From Streptococcaceae bacterium AF77-01CM03A (GTDB taxonomy: Bacteria; Bacillota; Bacilli; Lactobacillales; Streptococcaceae), in contig JAQDDS010000001.1 in NCBI GenBank assembly GCA_027665725.1, positions 496,001 through 560,000 of the forward strand: 64,000 bases of DNA. Reading direction: 5' to 3'. Shown here one piece after another: positions 1 to 8,510 of the stretch (within the stretch, counting starts at the first letter, position 1; every line of letters begins with the position of its first letter). The position numbers and the translations under genes were made by a program. The notes below the pieces were generated by a model that saw only the letters and a program-made list of their open reading frames with translations, ran no database searches and was not told where the DNA came from.

Positions 1-1260
1 GGTTAGCTCAGGAAACTCTTGACGGGCAAGTTCACTAGCTGAGTAGACAGAAGCACCGCTCTCATTAACAATGACATAGCTGACTTCTGGAAAATCCTTA
101 AGTACTTCAGAAACGAAGGCTTCGCTCTCACGGCTAGCAGTTCCATTTCCGATAGCAATAATTTCAACACCGTATTGGCCAATCAAATCAGCCAAATCTC
201 GCTTAGCTTCCTCAATCTGACGAGCTGAAGCTGGTTTGACTGGATAAATAACTTGTGTTGTCAACATCTTACCAGTCGCATCAACTACTGCAAGCTTAGC
301 ACCTGTACGAAAGGCTGGGTCAAAACCTAGAACCACGCGCCCTTTTAGAGGTGCAACCAGAAGGAGATTACGAAGGTTTTCTGAGAAGAGTTGGATAGCT
401 CCTTCTTCTGCCTTTTCTGTCAATTCAGTACGAATACGGCGCTCAATAGCCGGCAATACTTTTTTCTTAACAGATTGTTGAATCACTTCGTCTATATAAG
501 CATTCTTAACCTTGAAACGTGCAGCAAAGAAGGCTTGAATACGATCAACTGCATGCTCAAATCCAATCTTCAAAATGCCTAGCTTCTCACCACGATTAAG
601 GGCAAGAGTACGATAGCCTTGCATATTTGCAACTGTTTCTAAGAAGTCATAATAAATCTGAAAGACTTGTTTTTCATCTAGACTCTCGTCTTTAAGTTGA
701 GATGTAATTTTAGAATGTCTAAGAACCTCTTGATAGGTCATTGAACGCAAGTTGACATCTTCAGATAGAGCTTCAACCAAGATATCAACTGCACCTGCTA
801 AAGCATCTTGTGGAGTCTCGAAACCTTCACAGACAAATGCCTCAGCTTCCTTTTCTAGATCTGAAACATTCTGTAAGATTAAGCGAGCAAGTGGGAAGAG
901 TCCTGCCTCACGCGCAATGGTTGCCTTGGTGCGACGTTTCTCTTTATAAGGAAGATAGAGTTCTTCTACATCAGCTAATTTTTCAGCAGCTAAGATGGCT
1001 TCTTCTAACTCTTTGGTCAATTTACCTTGTTCTTTGATTTTGGCTAAGACAGCTTCCTTACGATCATTGAGAGCAGTTAGACTTTTATCAAGGTCTATAA
1101 TAGCCTTAATGGCGACTTCATCCAAGCTACCAGTCATATCTTTCCGATAACGGGCTATAAAGGGGATAGTTGCTCCTTCTGCTGTCAAAGACAAGACAGT
1201 ATCAATCTGCTTTAAAGTTACACCCAAATCTTGGGAAATTTTTTCATATTTTTTATCCAT
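1..1260 (-). CDS. tex: Tex-family RNA-binding transcription accessory protein (N-terminal part)
   Basis: The reading frame is open for 420 codons from the ATG at 1260 and runs off the left edge, so the gene is partial only because of the window boundary; the family is usually about 700-720 residues. The N-terminus (MDKKYEKISQDLGVTLKQ) and the IPFIARYRKDMTGSLDE block are typical of Tex helix-turn-helix regions. The last visible part (VLGFDPAFRTGAKLAVVD, then IAIGNGTASRE) is the start of the YqgF/RuvC-like domain. The helix-hairpin-helix and C-terminal S1 RNA-binding domains would lie outside. Tex is a cytoplasmic nucleic-acid-binding protein linked to transcription. No Shine-Dalgarno sequence precedes the ATG; a TGGTATAAT box ends six bases before it, so the mRNA may be leaderless. 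Confidence 0.95.
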   Translation of the reverse strand, partial: MDKKYEKISQDLGVTLKQIDTVLSLTAEGATIPFIARYRKDMTGSLDEVAIKAIIDLDKSLTALNDRKEAVLAKIKEQGKLTKELEEAILAAEKLADVEELYLPYKEKRRTKATIAREAGLFPLARLILQNVSDLEKEAEAFVCEGFETPQDALAGAVDILVEALSEDVNLRSMTYQEVLRHSKITSQLKDESLDEKQVFQIYYDFLETVANMQGYRTLALNRGEKLGILKIGFEHAVDRIQAFFAARFKVKNAYIDEVIQQSVKKKVLPAIERRIRTELTEKAEEGAIQLFSENLRNLLLVAPLKGRVVLGFDPAFRTGAKLAVVDATGKMLTTQVIYPVKPASARQIEEAKRDLADLIGQYGVEIIAIGNGTASRESEAFVSEVLKDFPEVSYVIVNESGASVYSASELARQEFPELT

Positions 1261-1266
1261 GAAACT

Positions 1267-1275
1267 ATTATACCA
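1267..1275 (-). promoter_or_regulatory. Extended -10 promoter of tex, six bases from the start codon
   Basis: On the minus strand TGGTATAAT is followed by six bases and then the tex ATG, which places the expected transcription start on the A of the ATG. No good -35 hexamer is visible, as is common for TGn-type promoters. Confidence 0.6.
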
Positions 1276-1378
1276 TAAGCGCGAAAGCTTGTTTTCATTA
1301 ATTTGTTGCTTTATTTCAACTTTATAAAGATAAAAGCCATGTTTATTTTAAAATCCAACTATTTCTTAGAAATAATAG

Positions 1379-1384
1379 TATAAT
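1379..1384 (+). promoter_or_regulatory. -10 box (TATAAT) of the small-protein/permease operon
   Basis: A consensus TATAAT lies 31 bases before the 43-residue protein start, with GAGG as ribosome binding site between them. The -35 region is weak. Confidence 0.5.
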
Positions 1385-1415
1385 AGTGTTAACTAAAAGA
1401 ATCGAGGTATGCCTT

Positions 1416-1547
1416 ATGGCTGTTAAATTTACAAAAACTGATGACTTAGATAAGATGTTCGAAGAATTCGCTAAACTACCTGACTTGAAGCAAGTGACTT
1501 TCCCAGATGACAAAGAAAAGAAAGATAAGGCAGAAAAGAAAAAATAG
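1416..1547 (+). CDS. Small 43-residue charged protein (SPJ_0845-like family)
   Basis: A 43-codon frame with GAGG eight bases upstream. It has a hydrophobic/acidic first half (DLDKMFEEFAKLPDL) and an extremely lysine-rich tail (DKEKKDKAEKKK). No membrane segment or enzymatic motif is visible. The sequence matches my memory of a conserved streptococcal small protein family named SPJ_0845; its function is unknown to me. The stop codon is directly followed by the ATG of the permease, so the two are very probably co-transcribed and translationally coupled, which is the best reason to regard it as a real gene. Confidence 0.8.
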   Translation: MAVKFTKTDDLDKMFEEFAKLPDLKQVTFPDDKEKKDKAEKKK

Positions 1548-2453
1548 ATGACACTCTTTCAAAGTTTACCTTCTAGTGTGCTACAAGCTGGCGCCATTTT
1601 TCTTTCAATTATCATTGAAGCTTTACCCTTTGTCTTAATCGGTAGCATCATCTCTGGTGCCATTGAAGTCTATGTCACACCTGAGAAGGTTTATAAATTT
1701 CTCCCTAAAAATCGTTTGGGGAGAATCTTTTTTGGTAGCTTCATCGGTTTCCTCTTCCCTTCTTGCGAATGTGGAATCGTTCCTATCATCAATCGTTTTT
1801 TAGAAAAGAAGGTTCCTAGCTATACAGCGGTACCTTTTCTAGTAACAGCTCCTATCATCAATCCCATCGTACTCTTTGCGACTTATTCAGCCTTTGGTAA
1901 TTCAATTCAAATGGTTTTCCTAAGAGCTTTGGGCGCGATTCTAGTTGCTACTATATTAGGTATCTTTCTTGGTTTTGTCTGGGAGGGACCTATCCAAAAG
2001 GAAAACAGATTGGCTTGTCATGAGCATAATTTCTCTCACTTGACTAAAAGTCAAAAAATCCTTCAGGTCTTTATCCAAGCTATTGATGAATTCTTTGATA
2101 TGGGGCGTTACTTGGTCTTTGGCTGTCTTTTTGCCAGTATAGTCCAAGTCTATGTTCCAACTCGTATCCTGACATCTATCAGCGCATCACCACTACTTGC
2201 GATTGTTCTTCTGATGGTCTTGTCCTTCCTTCTATCACTCTGTAGTGAAGCTGATGCCTTTATCGGATCTTCTCTTCTATCAAGTTTTGGCTTTGCTCCA
2301 GTGCTTGCCTTTCTGGTTATAGGTCCCATGCTTGATGTCAAGAACCTACTCATGATGAAGAATTATCTTAAAACTCGATTTATTTGGCAATTCATGACAA
2401 TTGTAACTCTTGTTGTTCTTGCCTATTCTTATCTAGTCGGGGTGATGCTATGA
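1548..2453 (+). CDS. UPF0718/DUF318-family permease (YcgR/ArsP-like)
   Basis: A 301-residue polytopic membrane protein with about eight hydrophobic segments. It carries the family's cysteine signature LFPSCECGIVPI near residue 70 and a second half with LSLCSEADAFIGSS near residue 230, the duplicated pattern of COG0701 permeases. Members of this superfamily include ArsP organoarsenical exporters, but most have no proven substrate. The stop overlaps the ATG of the following TIGR03943-type gene (ATGA), the same pairing as ycgR-ycgQ in Bacillus. I infer a two-component membrane transporter; the substrate, possibly a metal or metal-ligand complex, cannot be read from the sequence. Confidence 0.85.
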   Translation: MTLFQSLPSSVLQAGAIFLSIIIEALPFVLIGSIISGAIEVYVTPEKVYKFLPKNRLGRIFFGSFIGFLFPSCECGIVPIINRFLEKKVPSYTAVPFLVTAPIINPIVLFATYSAFGNSIQMVFLRALGAILVATILGIFLGFVWEGPIQKENRLACHEHNFSHLTKSQKILQVFIQAIDEFFDMGRYLVFGCLFASIVQVYVPTRILTSISASPLLAIVLLMVLSFLLSLCSEADAFIGSSLLSSFGFAPVLAFLVIGPMLDVKNLLMMKNYLKTRFIWQFMTIVTLVVLAYSYLVGVML

Positions 2454-3265
2454 TTCGATTTTTTATCTTATTTGGCTATTTTATCTTAACCCTTTATATG
2501 CACCTATCAGGTAAGCTCAATCAGTATATAAACCTCCACTACTCATATCTGGCTTATATTACTATGATTTTATCTTTGTTACTAGCCATTGTTCAAGCCT
2601 ATATTTGCTTCAAGCGTTTGAAAGAACATAGTCACTTACATAGTTTTTCAGCTAAGCTTGCTAGTTTTGTCCTCTTAAGTTTACCCTTGTTAGTTGGATT
2701 TACCTTTCCAACTGTCACTCTGGATTCACAAACAGTATCGGCAAAAGGATATTATTTCCCTTTGTCGGAAGGAACTGACAAGGCAATCCAATCAAGTGAA
2801 GGAACGAGCAGTCAGTATCTTAAGCCGGATACTAGCAGGTTTTATTCAAAGTCCTCTTATGAAAATATTGTTCGGAAAACTGCTGATAAATACTTAGCCC
2901 AATCAAGCATTGTCATCACCGATGAAAATTACTTGGAAATTATGGAAGTTATCTACGATTTTCCAAATGAATTTGAGGGTAAGGAAATAGAGTTTACGGG
3001 TTTTGTCTACAACGATCCAAATCATACCAATAGTCAATTTGTTTTTCGCTTTGGTATTATGCACTGTATTGCTGATTCAGGAGTTTTTGGCCTTTTGACC
3101 ACTGGAAACACTAATCACTTCGAAAATAACACTTGGGTGAGAGTCAAAGGCAAGATCAGCAATCACTATCACAAAGAACTCAACCAAATCCTCCCAACCC
3201 TCGAAGTCGAGTCCTTCATAAAAGTAGATAAACCCGAAAATACTTATGTTTATAAAGAGTTTTAA
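2450..3265 (+). CDS. TIGR03943-family putative permease subunit (YcgQ-like, DUF1980)
   Basis: I start the gene at the ATG at 2450, which overlaps the upstream stop by four bases; the frame is open further 5' but that would run far into the permease. The 271-residue product has three N-terminal hydrophobic segments (about residues 3-20, 33-53 and 70-90) and a soluble C-terminal domain with FEGKEIEFTGFVYND and IMHCIADSGVFGL near residues 180-215, characteristic of TIGR03943 proteins. These proteins occur almost always next to a COG0701 permease, as here, and are thought to be its partner. The function is otherwise unknown. Confidence 0.82.
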   Translation: MIRFFILFGYFILTLYMHLSGKLNQYINLHYSYLAYITMILSLLLAIVQAYICFKRLKEHSHLHSFSAKLASFVLLSLPLLVGFTFPTVTLDSQTVSAKGYYFPLSEGTDKAIQSSEGTSSQYLKPDTSRFYSKSSYENIVRKTADKYLAQSSIVITDENYLEIMEVIYDFPNEFEGKEIEFTGFVYNDPNHTNSQFVFRFGIMHCIADSGVFGLLTTGNTNHFENNTWVRVKGKISNHYHKELNQILPTLEVESFIKVDKPENTYVYKEF

Positions 3266-3292
3266 AAAAGTAGCCTGAGGAGGCTACTTTTT
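3264..3292. terminator. Bidirectional intrinsic terminator between permease partner and aguB
   Basis: A GTAGCC/GGCTAC stem with a six-base loop is flanked by six A residues on one side and five T residues on the other, so it can end transcription from both convergent genes. Confidence 0.8.
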
Positions 3293-3299
3293 ATTATTA

Positions 3300-4175
3300 T
3301 TATCTGACAATATCTTTATACATATCTGGTCTTCTATCTCTAAAGAGACCCCAATTCAGGCGTTCATTTGCTCCTTTGTTGAGGTCATAAGTTGTTAAGA
3401 GGATGGCTTCGCCTTGTCGTTCTGCTTGGGTCAAGATAGCTCCTGTTTCATCGGTCATAAAGGATGAACCGTAGAAATTCAGACTTGAACTTTGTCCTCC
3501 ATTTTCCTCGCAAGGAGTGACTTCTTCCAAACCATAACGATTAGCAGCAATAACTGGGACAATATTTGCTGCTGCATGTCCCTGCATGGTGCGTTGCCAA
3601 TGACCACAACTATCTGTATCCAAAATAGGCTCCGAACCAATGGCTGTTGGGTAAAAGAGTAATTCTGCGCCATTTAAGGCAAGACAACGAGCAGTTTCAG
3701 GGAACCACTGATCCCAGCAGATCCCAATACCAATCTTGGCATAGCAAGTATTCCAAACTTTAAAACCAGTATTTCCAGGAGTAAAGAAGAATTTTTCTTG
3801 ATAATAATGGTCATCTGGTATATGCGTCTTGCGGTAAACTCCTAGTACTTCTCCATCCGCATCAATGACAGCTATCGAATTATATAAGACATTACCATCT
3901 TTTTCATAGAAACTAATCGGTAAAACGACCTTTAGTTCCTTGGCAATCTCTTTAAAATGCTGAATGGCCGTATTCTCTGTCACCGACTGGGCATACTGGT
4001 AGTAGTCATACTGACGCTCCTGACAGAAATAGGGACGTTCAAATAATTCTGGTAAAAGAATGATCTGGGCTCCTTGCTCCGCAGCTTGTCGAACCAAACG
4101 TTCAGCTGTTTGGATATTGGTATCCACATTCTTAGCGCATTGCATCTGAATAGCTGCAACCGTTACATTTCTCAT
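3300..4175 (-). CDS. aguB: N-carbamoylputrescine amidase
   Basis: A 291-residue nitrilase-superfamily enzyme that hydrolyses N-carbamoylputrescine to putrescine, CO2 and ammonia. The Glu-Lys-Cys triad is visible: LLPELFERPYF (Glu near 43), YRKTHIPDDHYYQEKFF (Lys near 118) and GIGICWDQWFPE (Cys near 153). HIPDDHYYQEKFFFTPG is characteristic of the AguB subgroup rather than of general amidases. It is the last gene of the polyamine operon, nine bases after aguA, with AGGAG before the ATG, and is followed by an intrinsic terminator. Confidence 0.95.
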   Translation of the reverse strand: MRNVTVAAIQMQCAKNVDTNIQTAERLVRQAAEQGAQIILLPELFERPYFCQERQYDYYQYAQSVTENTAIQHFKEIAKELKVVLPISFYEKDGNVLYNSIAVIDADGEVLGVYRKTHIPDDHYYQEKFFFTPGNTGFKVWNTCYAKIGIGICWDQWFPETARCLALNGAELLFYPTAIGSEPILDTDSCGHWQRTMQGHAAANIVPVIAANRYGLEEVTPCEENGGQSSSLNFYGSSFMTDETGAILTQAERQGEAILLTTYDLNKGANERLNWGLFRDRRPDMYKDIVR

Positions 4176-4184
4176 CTTTTTCTC

Positions 4185-5267
4185 CTATTCTGGAATTTGT
4201 TGGGTAATACAGTGGATATTTCCACCACCTAAAAGAATATTTCTTGCAGGGATTCCTACGACTTCACGGTCTGGGAAACACTGGCTGAGTATATCCAAGG
4301 CAACTTGGTCGTTAACATCTTGAAATTGTGGCACCAAGACAGACTTATTGGCAATATAGAAGTTCACATAGGATGCTGCTAAACGCTCACCAGCATAGCG
4401 CTCCTCTTCACCTTCTTCATATGAATAGCCCGGCAAATCTTCTTCCGTCACTACTTGATGAAGAGCTGGAATTGGAAGTTTATGAATTGTAAAGGAACGC
4501 CCCTTTGCATCTGTTTCCGCCTCTAAAAGAGCTAGATCCGCCGCAGACATGGCATACTGAGGATCATCGTGGTCGTCCGTCCAAGCTAAGACAATCTCCG
4601 CTGGGCCAACAAAGGCTGCAACATTGTCGACGTGTTCGTTGGTTTCGTCTTGATAAATACCGTAAGGAAGCCAGATGACTTTTTCAGCTCCGAGGCTCTC
4701 TAGTAAGGTTTTTTCAATCTCCTCTTTAGTCAGGTGAGGATTACGACCAGGACTGAGCAAACAACTTTCAGTCACAAGTATCGTCCCTTGACCGTCACTA
4801 TGAATAGCTCCGCCTTCCAGTACAAATGGTTTGGCATCGTAAACAGGTATCTCTAAGAGCTCTGCAAAGCGACTGGCTACTTGGTCATCTGCTTCATAGT
4901 CTTGGTAAAGACCGTCAACAGTACCACCCCATGCATTGAAAGACCAATCTACCGCCAACTTTTCCCTTTGATCATTAAGGAGAATAGTGGGACCAGTATC
5001 ACGCGCCCAGGCATCATTTGTCGGAATATCTAGATAAACAACCTGGTCTCCAAGATAGGATTGAGCTTCAGCCAAATAGTCCTGCTCTACCAAAAGATAG
5101 ACTATTTCCCCTTGGGCAATAGTTTTGATAATCTGGCTAAAAGCAACTTTAGCGGCCTTGCCTTCAAATGGCCAAGAACCTGGTCGAGTAGGCCATATCA
5201 TGAGAGTCCCATGATGGGGTTCATACTCTGCTGGCATGCGATAACCTAATTTCTTTGGACTGTCCAT
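4185..5267 (-). CDS. aguA: Agmatine deiminase
   Basis: A 360-residue guanidine-group-modifying enzyme that converts agmatine to N-carbamoylputrescine and ammonia. The N-terminal [28 protein letters not shown] near residue 85, [12 protein letters not shown], the NEHVDNVA histidine region and the catalytic cysteine in [11 protein letters not shown] near the C-terminus are all present, at full family length. The start codon overlaps the nspC stop by one base (TAATG). Together with AguB and the upstream decarboxylase it forms the arginine-agmatine-putrescine route. Confidence 0.96.
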   Translation of the reverse strand: MDSPKKLGYRMPAEYEPHHGTLMIWPTRPGSWPFEGKAAKVAFSQIIKTIAQGEIVYLLVEQDYLAEAQSYLGDQVVYLDIPTNDAWARDTGPTILLNDQREKLAVDWSFNAWGGTVDGLYQDYEADDQVASRFAELLEIPVYDAKPFVLEGGAIHSDGQGTILVTESCLLSPGRNPHLTKEEIEKTLLESLGAEKVIWLPYGIYQDETNEHVDNVAAFVGPAEIVLAWTDDHDDPQYAMSAADLALLEAETDAKGRSFTIHKLPIPALHQVVTEEDLPGYSYEEGEEERYAGERLAASYVNFYIANKSVLVPQFQDVNDQVALDILSQCFPDREVVGIPARNILLGGGNIHCITQQIPE

Positions 5268-6394
5268 TATGATAATCTCTCCTTAAAGTCTTGGTAACCA
5301 AATGCCTTGACTAGACTGCATTCACCCTCTTTATCCATTAGATACAAACTTGGAAGTCCAATCCCGTTAAAGGTATTATTTTTGACAAATGAGTAAATAG
5401 CCATGTCTTCAAAATAGAGGCGATAGCCGATTTCAATCGGTTTTTCAAAGCTGTAATCCCCAATGATATCCCCTGTCAGACAAGTATTTGAAGAGAGTCT
5501 ATAACTATAAGGTTTCTCTTGGGCTTCAAATCCATCTCTTAATGGTGGGCGATAGGGCATCTCAAGGACATCTGGCATATGGCAGCTTGCTGAAGCGTCT
5601 AGCACTAAGGTCTCAATCCCATTTTCAACGATGTCTAAGACTTCAGTAGCTAGATAGCCCGCATTAAGAGCAATCGCTTCTCCGGGTTCGATATAGACGT
5701 CAAGGTTATATGTTTCTCGAATGCGTTTAATCTCAGAAATCAGTAAGTCCACATCGTAATCTTCTCTTGTGATATGGTGTCCACCGCCCATATTGAGCCA
5801 TTTAACTTGGTGCAAATAGGCACCAAACTGGTCTTCTACTGCTTTCAAAGTCGTTTGTAAATCATCTGCCCCTTGCTCACAAAGAGTATGAAAATGAAGT
5901 CCGTCCACCAAGTCCAGCAAATCACTCGGTATCTTATCTAGAGTAACTCCAAAACGGGATCCAGGAGCACAAGGGTCATAGAGCGCGTGATCTCCTTGTG
6001 TTGAACATTGAGGATTGAGGCGTAGACCTACACTAATACCAGCTTCACGACAAGTTTGACCGTATTTTCGTAATTGTCTCTCTGAGTTAAAAACAATGTG
6101 ATCAGATATTTGAAGCAACTCTTCCATGTCAGCTTCCTTGAAAGCAGGCGCAAATACATGGACTTCCCCCGGAAACTCTTCTCTAGCTAACTTAGCTTCA
6201 TAGAGTCCACTAGCCGTTGTACCAGAGAGATATTGGCTAATTAGGGGATAGGTTTTATAGAGAGAATAAGCCTTTTGAGCTAGCAAAACCTTACAACCTG
6301 CCTTTGCCTGAACCTGCTGCAGAATGCTACAATTTTCTTCTAGTTTTGCTAAATCAATGACATAGGCTGGCGTTGGTACTTGTTCTAATTTCAT
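5267..6394 (-). CDS. nspC: Carboxynorspermidine decarboxylase
   Basis: A 375-residue fold-III PLP decarboxylase related to diaminopimelate decarboxylase. It should remove CO2 from carboxyspermidine or carboxynorspermidine, the final step of the S-adenosylmethionine-independent spermidine route. Visible hallmarks are VLLAQKAYS near residue 40 (PLP lysine), the [15 protein letters not shown] glycine loop, YIEPGEAI and the [19 protein letters not shown] segment with active-site Cys and Asp. It overlaps its neighbours on both sides by one base, implying tight coupling with the dehydrogenase gene. Confidence 0.93.
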   Translation of the reverse strand: MKLEQVPTPAYVIDLAKLEENCSILQQVQAKAGCKVLLAQKAYSLYKTYPLISQYLSGTTASGLYEAKLAREEFPGEVHVFAPAFKEADMEELLQISDHIVFNSERQLRKYGQTCREAGISVGLRLNPQCSTQGDHALYDPCAPGSRFGVTLDKIPSDLLDLVDGLHFHTLCEQGADDLQTTLKAVEDQFGAYLHQVKWLNMGGGHHITREDYDVDLLISEIKRIRETYNLDVYIEPGEAIALNAGYLATEVLDIVENGIETLVLDASASCHMPDVLEMPYRPPLRDGFEAQEKPYSYRLSSNTCLTGDIIGDYSFEKPIEIGYRLYFEDMAIYSFVKNNTFNGIGLPSLYLMDKEGECSLVKAFGYQDFKERLS

Positions 6395-7653
6395 TAGTCC
6401 ACCATTTGTGGATTTTCATCCACAACCCATGGCAAACCGTATTTATTCAAAGCTTCCATGAATGGGTCTGGATCCAACTCTTCAAGGTTATAAACTCCTA
6501 GTTGTTTCCAAGTACCATCCATCACTAGTTTTGTCCCAATCATAGCAGGGACACCTGTTGTATAAGAAATGGCTTGTGATCCAACTTCTGCGTAGCATTC
6601 CTGATGGTCACAAACATTGTAGATGTAGATGGTCTTTTCAACTCCATCTTTGACACCTGTAAAGATACATCCAATATTAGTTTTACCAACAGTGCGTGGA
6701 CCAAGGCTTGCAGGATCTGGAAGCAAGGCTTTCAAGAATTGGATAGGTACGATTTCTTGACCGTTAAAGTTAATAGTATCTGTACGAAGGAGCCCAACAT
6801 TTTCCAAGCATTTCATGTGCGTTAGGTAAGATTGTCCAAAAGTCATAAAGAAACGAATGCGTTTAACACCTGGAATATTCTTTGCTAATGATTCGATTTC
6901 TTCATGGTGGAGGAGATACATGTCTTTTTGACCAACTTGAGGGAAATCATACTCACGTTTGATAGACATTGCTTCGACCTCAACCCATTTTCCATCTTCC
7001 CAGTATGAACCTGGTGCAGAAACCTCACGTAGATTGATTTCTGGGTTAAAGTTAGTTGCAAATGGATAACCATGGTCACCACCATTACAGTCTAAAATGT
7101 CGATATAGTGGATTTCGTCAAAATAGTGTTTAAGGGCGTATGCTGAAAAGACGCTAGTTACCCCTGGGTCAAATCCAGAACCAAGAAGAGCTGTCAAACC
7201 AGCTTCTTTGAATTTTTCTTGGTAAGCCCATTGCCATGAGTAGTCAAAGTAAGCTGTAAAACCAAGTTCCTTGCAACGTTTCTCATAGATGGCACGCCAT
7301 TCAGGGTCTTCTGTGTCCTCAGCCTCATAGTTGGCAGTATCGATATAGTGGACTCCTGTTGCCAAACAAGCATCCATGATGGTCAAATCTTGGTATGGTA
7401 GAGCTACGTTCAAAACAGCTTCTGGTTTGTAGCTTTCAATCAAGGCAATCACTTCTTCCACCTTGTCAGCATCAAGAGCAGCTGTTTCAATTTTAGTACT
7501 TGTTTTGCCTTCTAATTTAGCCTTTAATTCATCACATTTTGACTTGGTACGGCTAGCAATCATAATTTCTTTAAAAGTATCGCTATCTTGGCAAATCTTT
7601 GATATAGCAACTTGGGCGACTCCCCCACATCCAATAACTAATAAACGACTCAT
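6394..7653 (-). CDS. Saccharopine dehydrogenase-family carboxynorspermidine synthase
   Basis: A 419-residue NAD(P)-dependent enzyme with an N-terminal Rossmann fingerprint LLVIGCGGVAQVAISKI. The family is often mislabelled as a lysine-pathway saccharopine dehydrogenase (Lys1). Position beside nspC argues for carboxynorspermidine/carboxyspermidine synthase, which reductively joins a diamine with aspartate semialdehyde. GSGFDPGVTSVFSAYA near residue 160 and DCNGGDHGYPFATNFNPE near residue 190 are typical of this subgroup. It overlaps speE upstream by four bases and nspC downstream by one. The reaction assignment is inferred from family and context. Confidence 0.9.
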   Translation of the reverse strand: MSRLLVIGCGGVAQVAISKICQDSDTFKEIMIASRTKSKCDELKAKLEGKTSTKIETAALDADKVEEVIALIESYKPEAVLNVALPYQDLTIMDACLATGVHYIDTANYEAEDTEDPEWRAIYEKRCKELGFTAYFDYSWQWAYQEKFKEAGLTALLGSGFDPGVTSVFSAYALKHYFDEIHYIDILDCNGGDHGYPFATNFNPEINLREVSAPGSYWEDGKWVEVEAMSIKREYDFPQVGQKDMYLLHHEEIESLAKNIPGVKRIRFFMTFGQSYLTHMKCLENVGLLRTDTINFNGQEIVPIQFLKALLPDPASLGPRTVGKTNIGCIFTGVKDGVEKTIYIYNVCDHQECYAEVGSQAISYTTGVPAMIGTKLVMDGTWKQLGVYNLEELDPDPFMEALNKYGLPWVVDENPQMVD

Positions 7654-8510
7654 TTTTTTCCTTCCTCTTCTTCTAAAATGTCTTCTACATACTTAGGCAA
7701 CATAAAGGCACCCACATGTAAGTTTGCAGTGTAGTATTCTGTAAATAGCTGACGTTTTTTCCAACCTTCCTTGTCAAAATCTTTGACAGGGTGGTATTTT
7801 TTTGATGCAAATCCAAACAACCAATAGCCAGCAGGACTAGTTGGGATATGGGCTTGGTAAACCCGGCTAATTGGAAAGGCTTGATTGACCTTGCGGTGCA
7901 TACTTCGGCATGCTGACTCATCTTCGTCAAAGAAAGGACTACCATGCTGATAAATCATGATTCCGTCTTCTTTCAAGGCTCTATAGCTATTGCCGTAAAA
8001 TTCCTTGGTAAAGAGCCCTTCCGTATGGCCAAATGGATCCGTCGCATCATTGATGATAATATCGTAATCATCTTCACAGTTTCGTAAAAAACGAAGCCCG
8101 TTTTGATAGTAAATGGTAACACGAGGATCATCAAGCCCTGCAGCAAAGTCTGGAAAATACTCACGACAAACCTCAACCAACATCTCATCTGGTTCCACGA
8201 TATCAATTTGCTCCAGTTCAGGATATAGCGTTAATACTTGGGCAACACCTCCGTCACCACCACCAATAACCAAAACTTTCTTTGGATTAGGATGGACAGA
8301 CATTGGAACATGAACTGTCATTTCATTGTAGACAAAATCATCAGCGTCTGAAAACAAGACATGCCCATTTAAAATCAAAATCTTTCCAAAAGCTGGCGTA
8401 TCTAAAACTTCAATATCTTGCCATTCACTTTTACCAGCATAGAGTTGCTTAGCTGTTCTCAAGGACAATTTCACATCTGGAGTGTGAACCTCAGAAAACC
8501 ATAAATCCAT
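7650..8510 (-). CDS. speE: Spermidine synthase
   Basis: A 286-residue aminopropyltransferase with the SpeE core: the SDADDFVYNEMTVHVP substrate loop, VLVIGGGDGGVAQVL (nucleotide binding, near residue 80), IDIVEPDE and IINDATDPFG with the catalytic Asp region near 150. It should transfer aminopropyl from decarboxylated S-adenosylmethionine to putrescine. It sits directly after the decarboxylase stop. No SpeD that would make its aminopropyl donor is in this window, while an alternative spermidine route follows in the same operon, so its actual substrate deserves caution. Confidence 0.93.
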   Translation of the reverse strand: MDLWFSEVHTPDVKLSLRTAKQLYAGKSEWQDIEVLDTPAFGKILILNGHVLFSDADDFVYNEMTVHVPMSVHPNPKKVLVIGGGDGGVAQVLTLYPELEQIDIVEPDEMLVEVCREYFPDFAAGLDDPRVTIYYQNGLRFLRNCEDDYDIIINDATDPFGHTEGLFTKEFYGNSYRALKEDGIMIYQHGSPFFDEDESACRSMHRKVNQAFPISRVYQAHIPTSPAGYWLFGFASKKYHPVKDFDKEGWKKRQLFTEYYTANLHVGAFMLPKYVEDILEEEEGKK

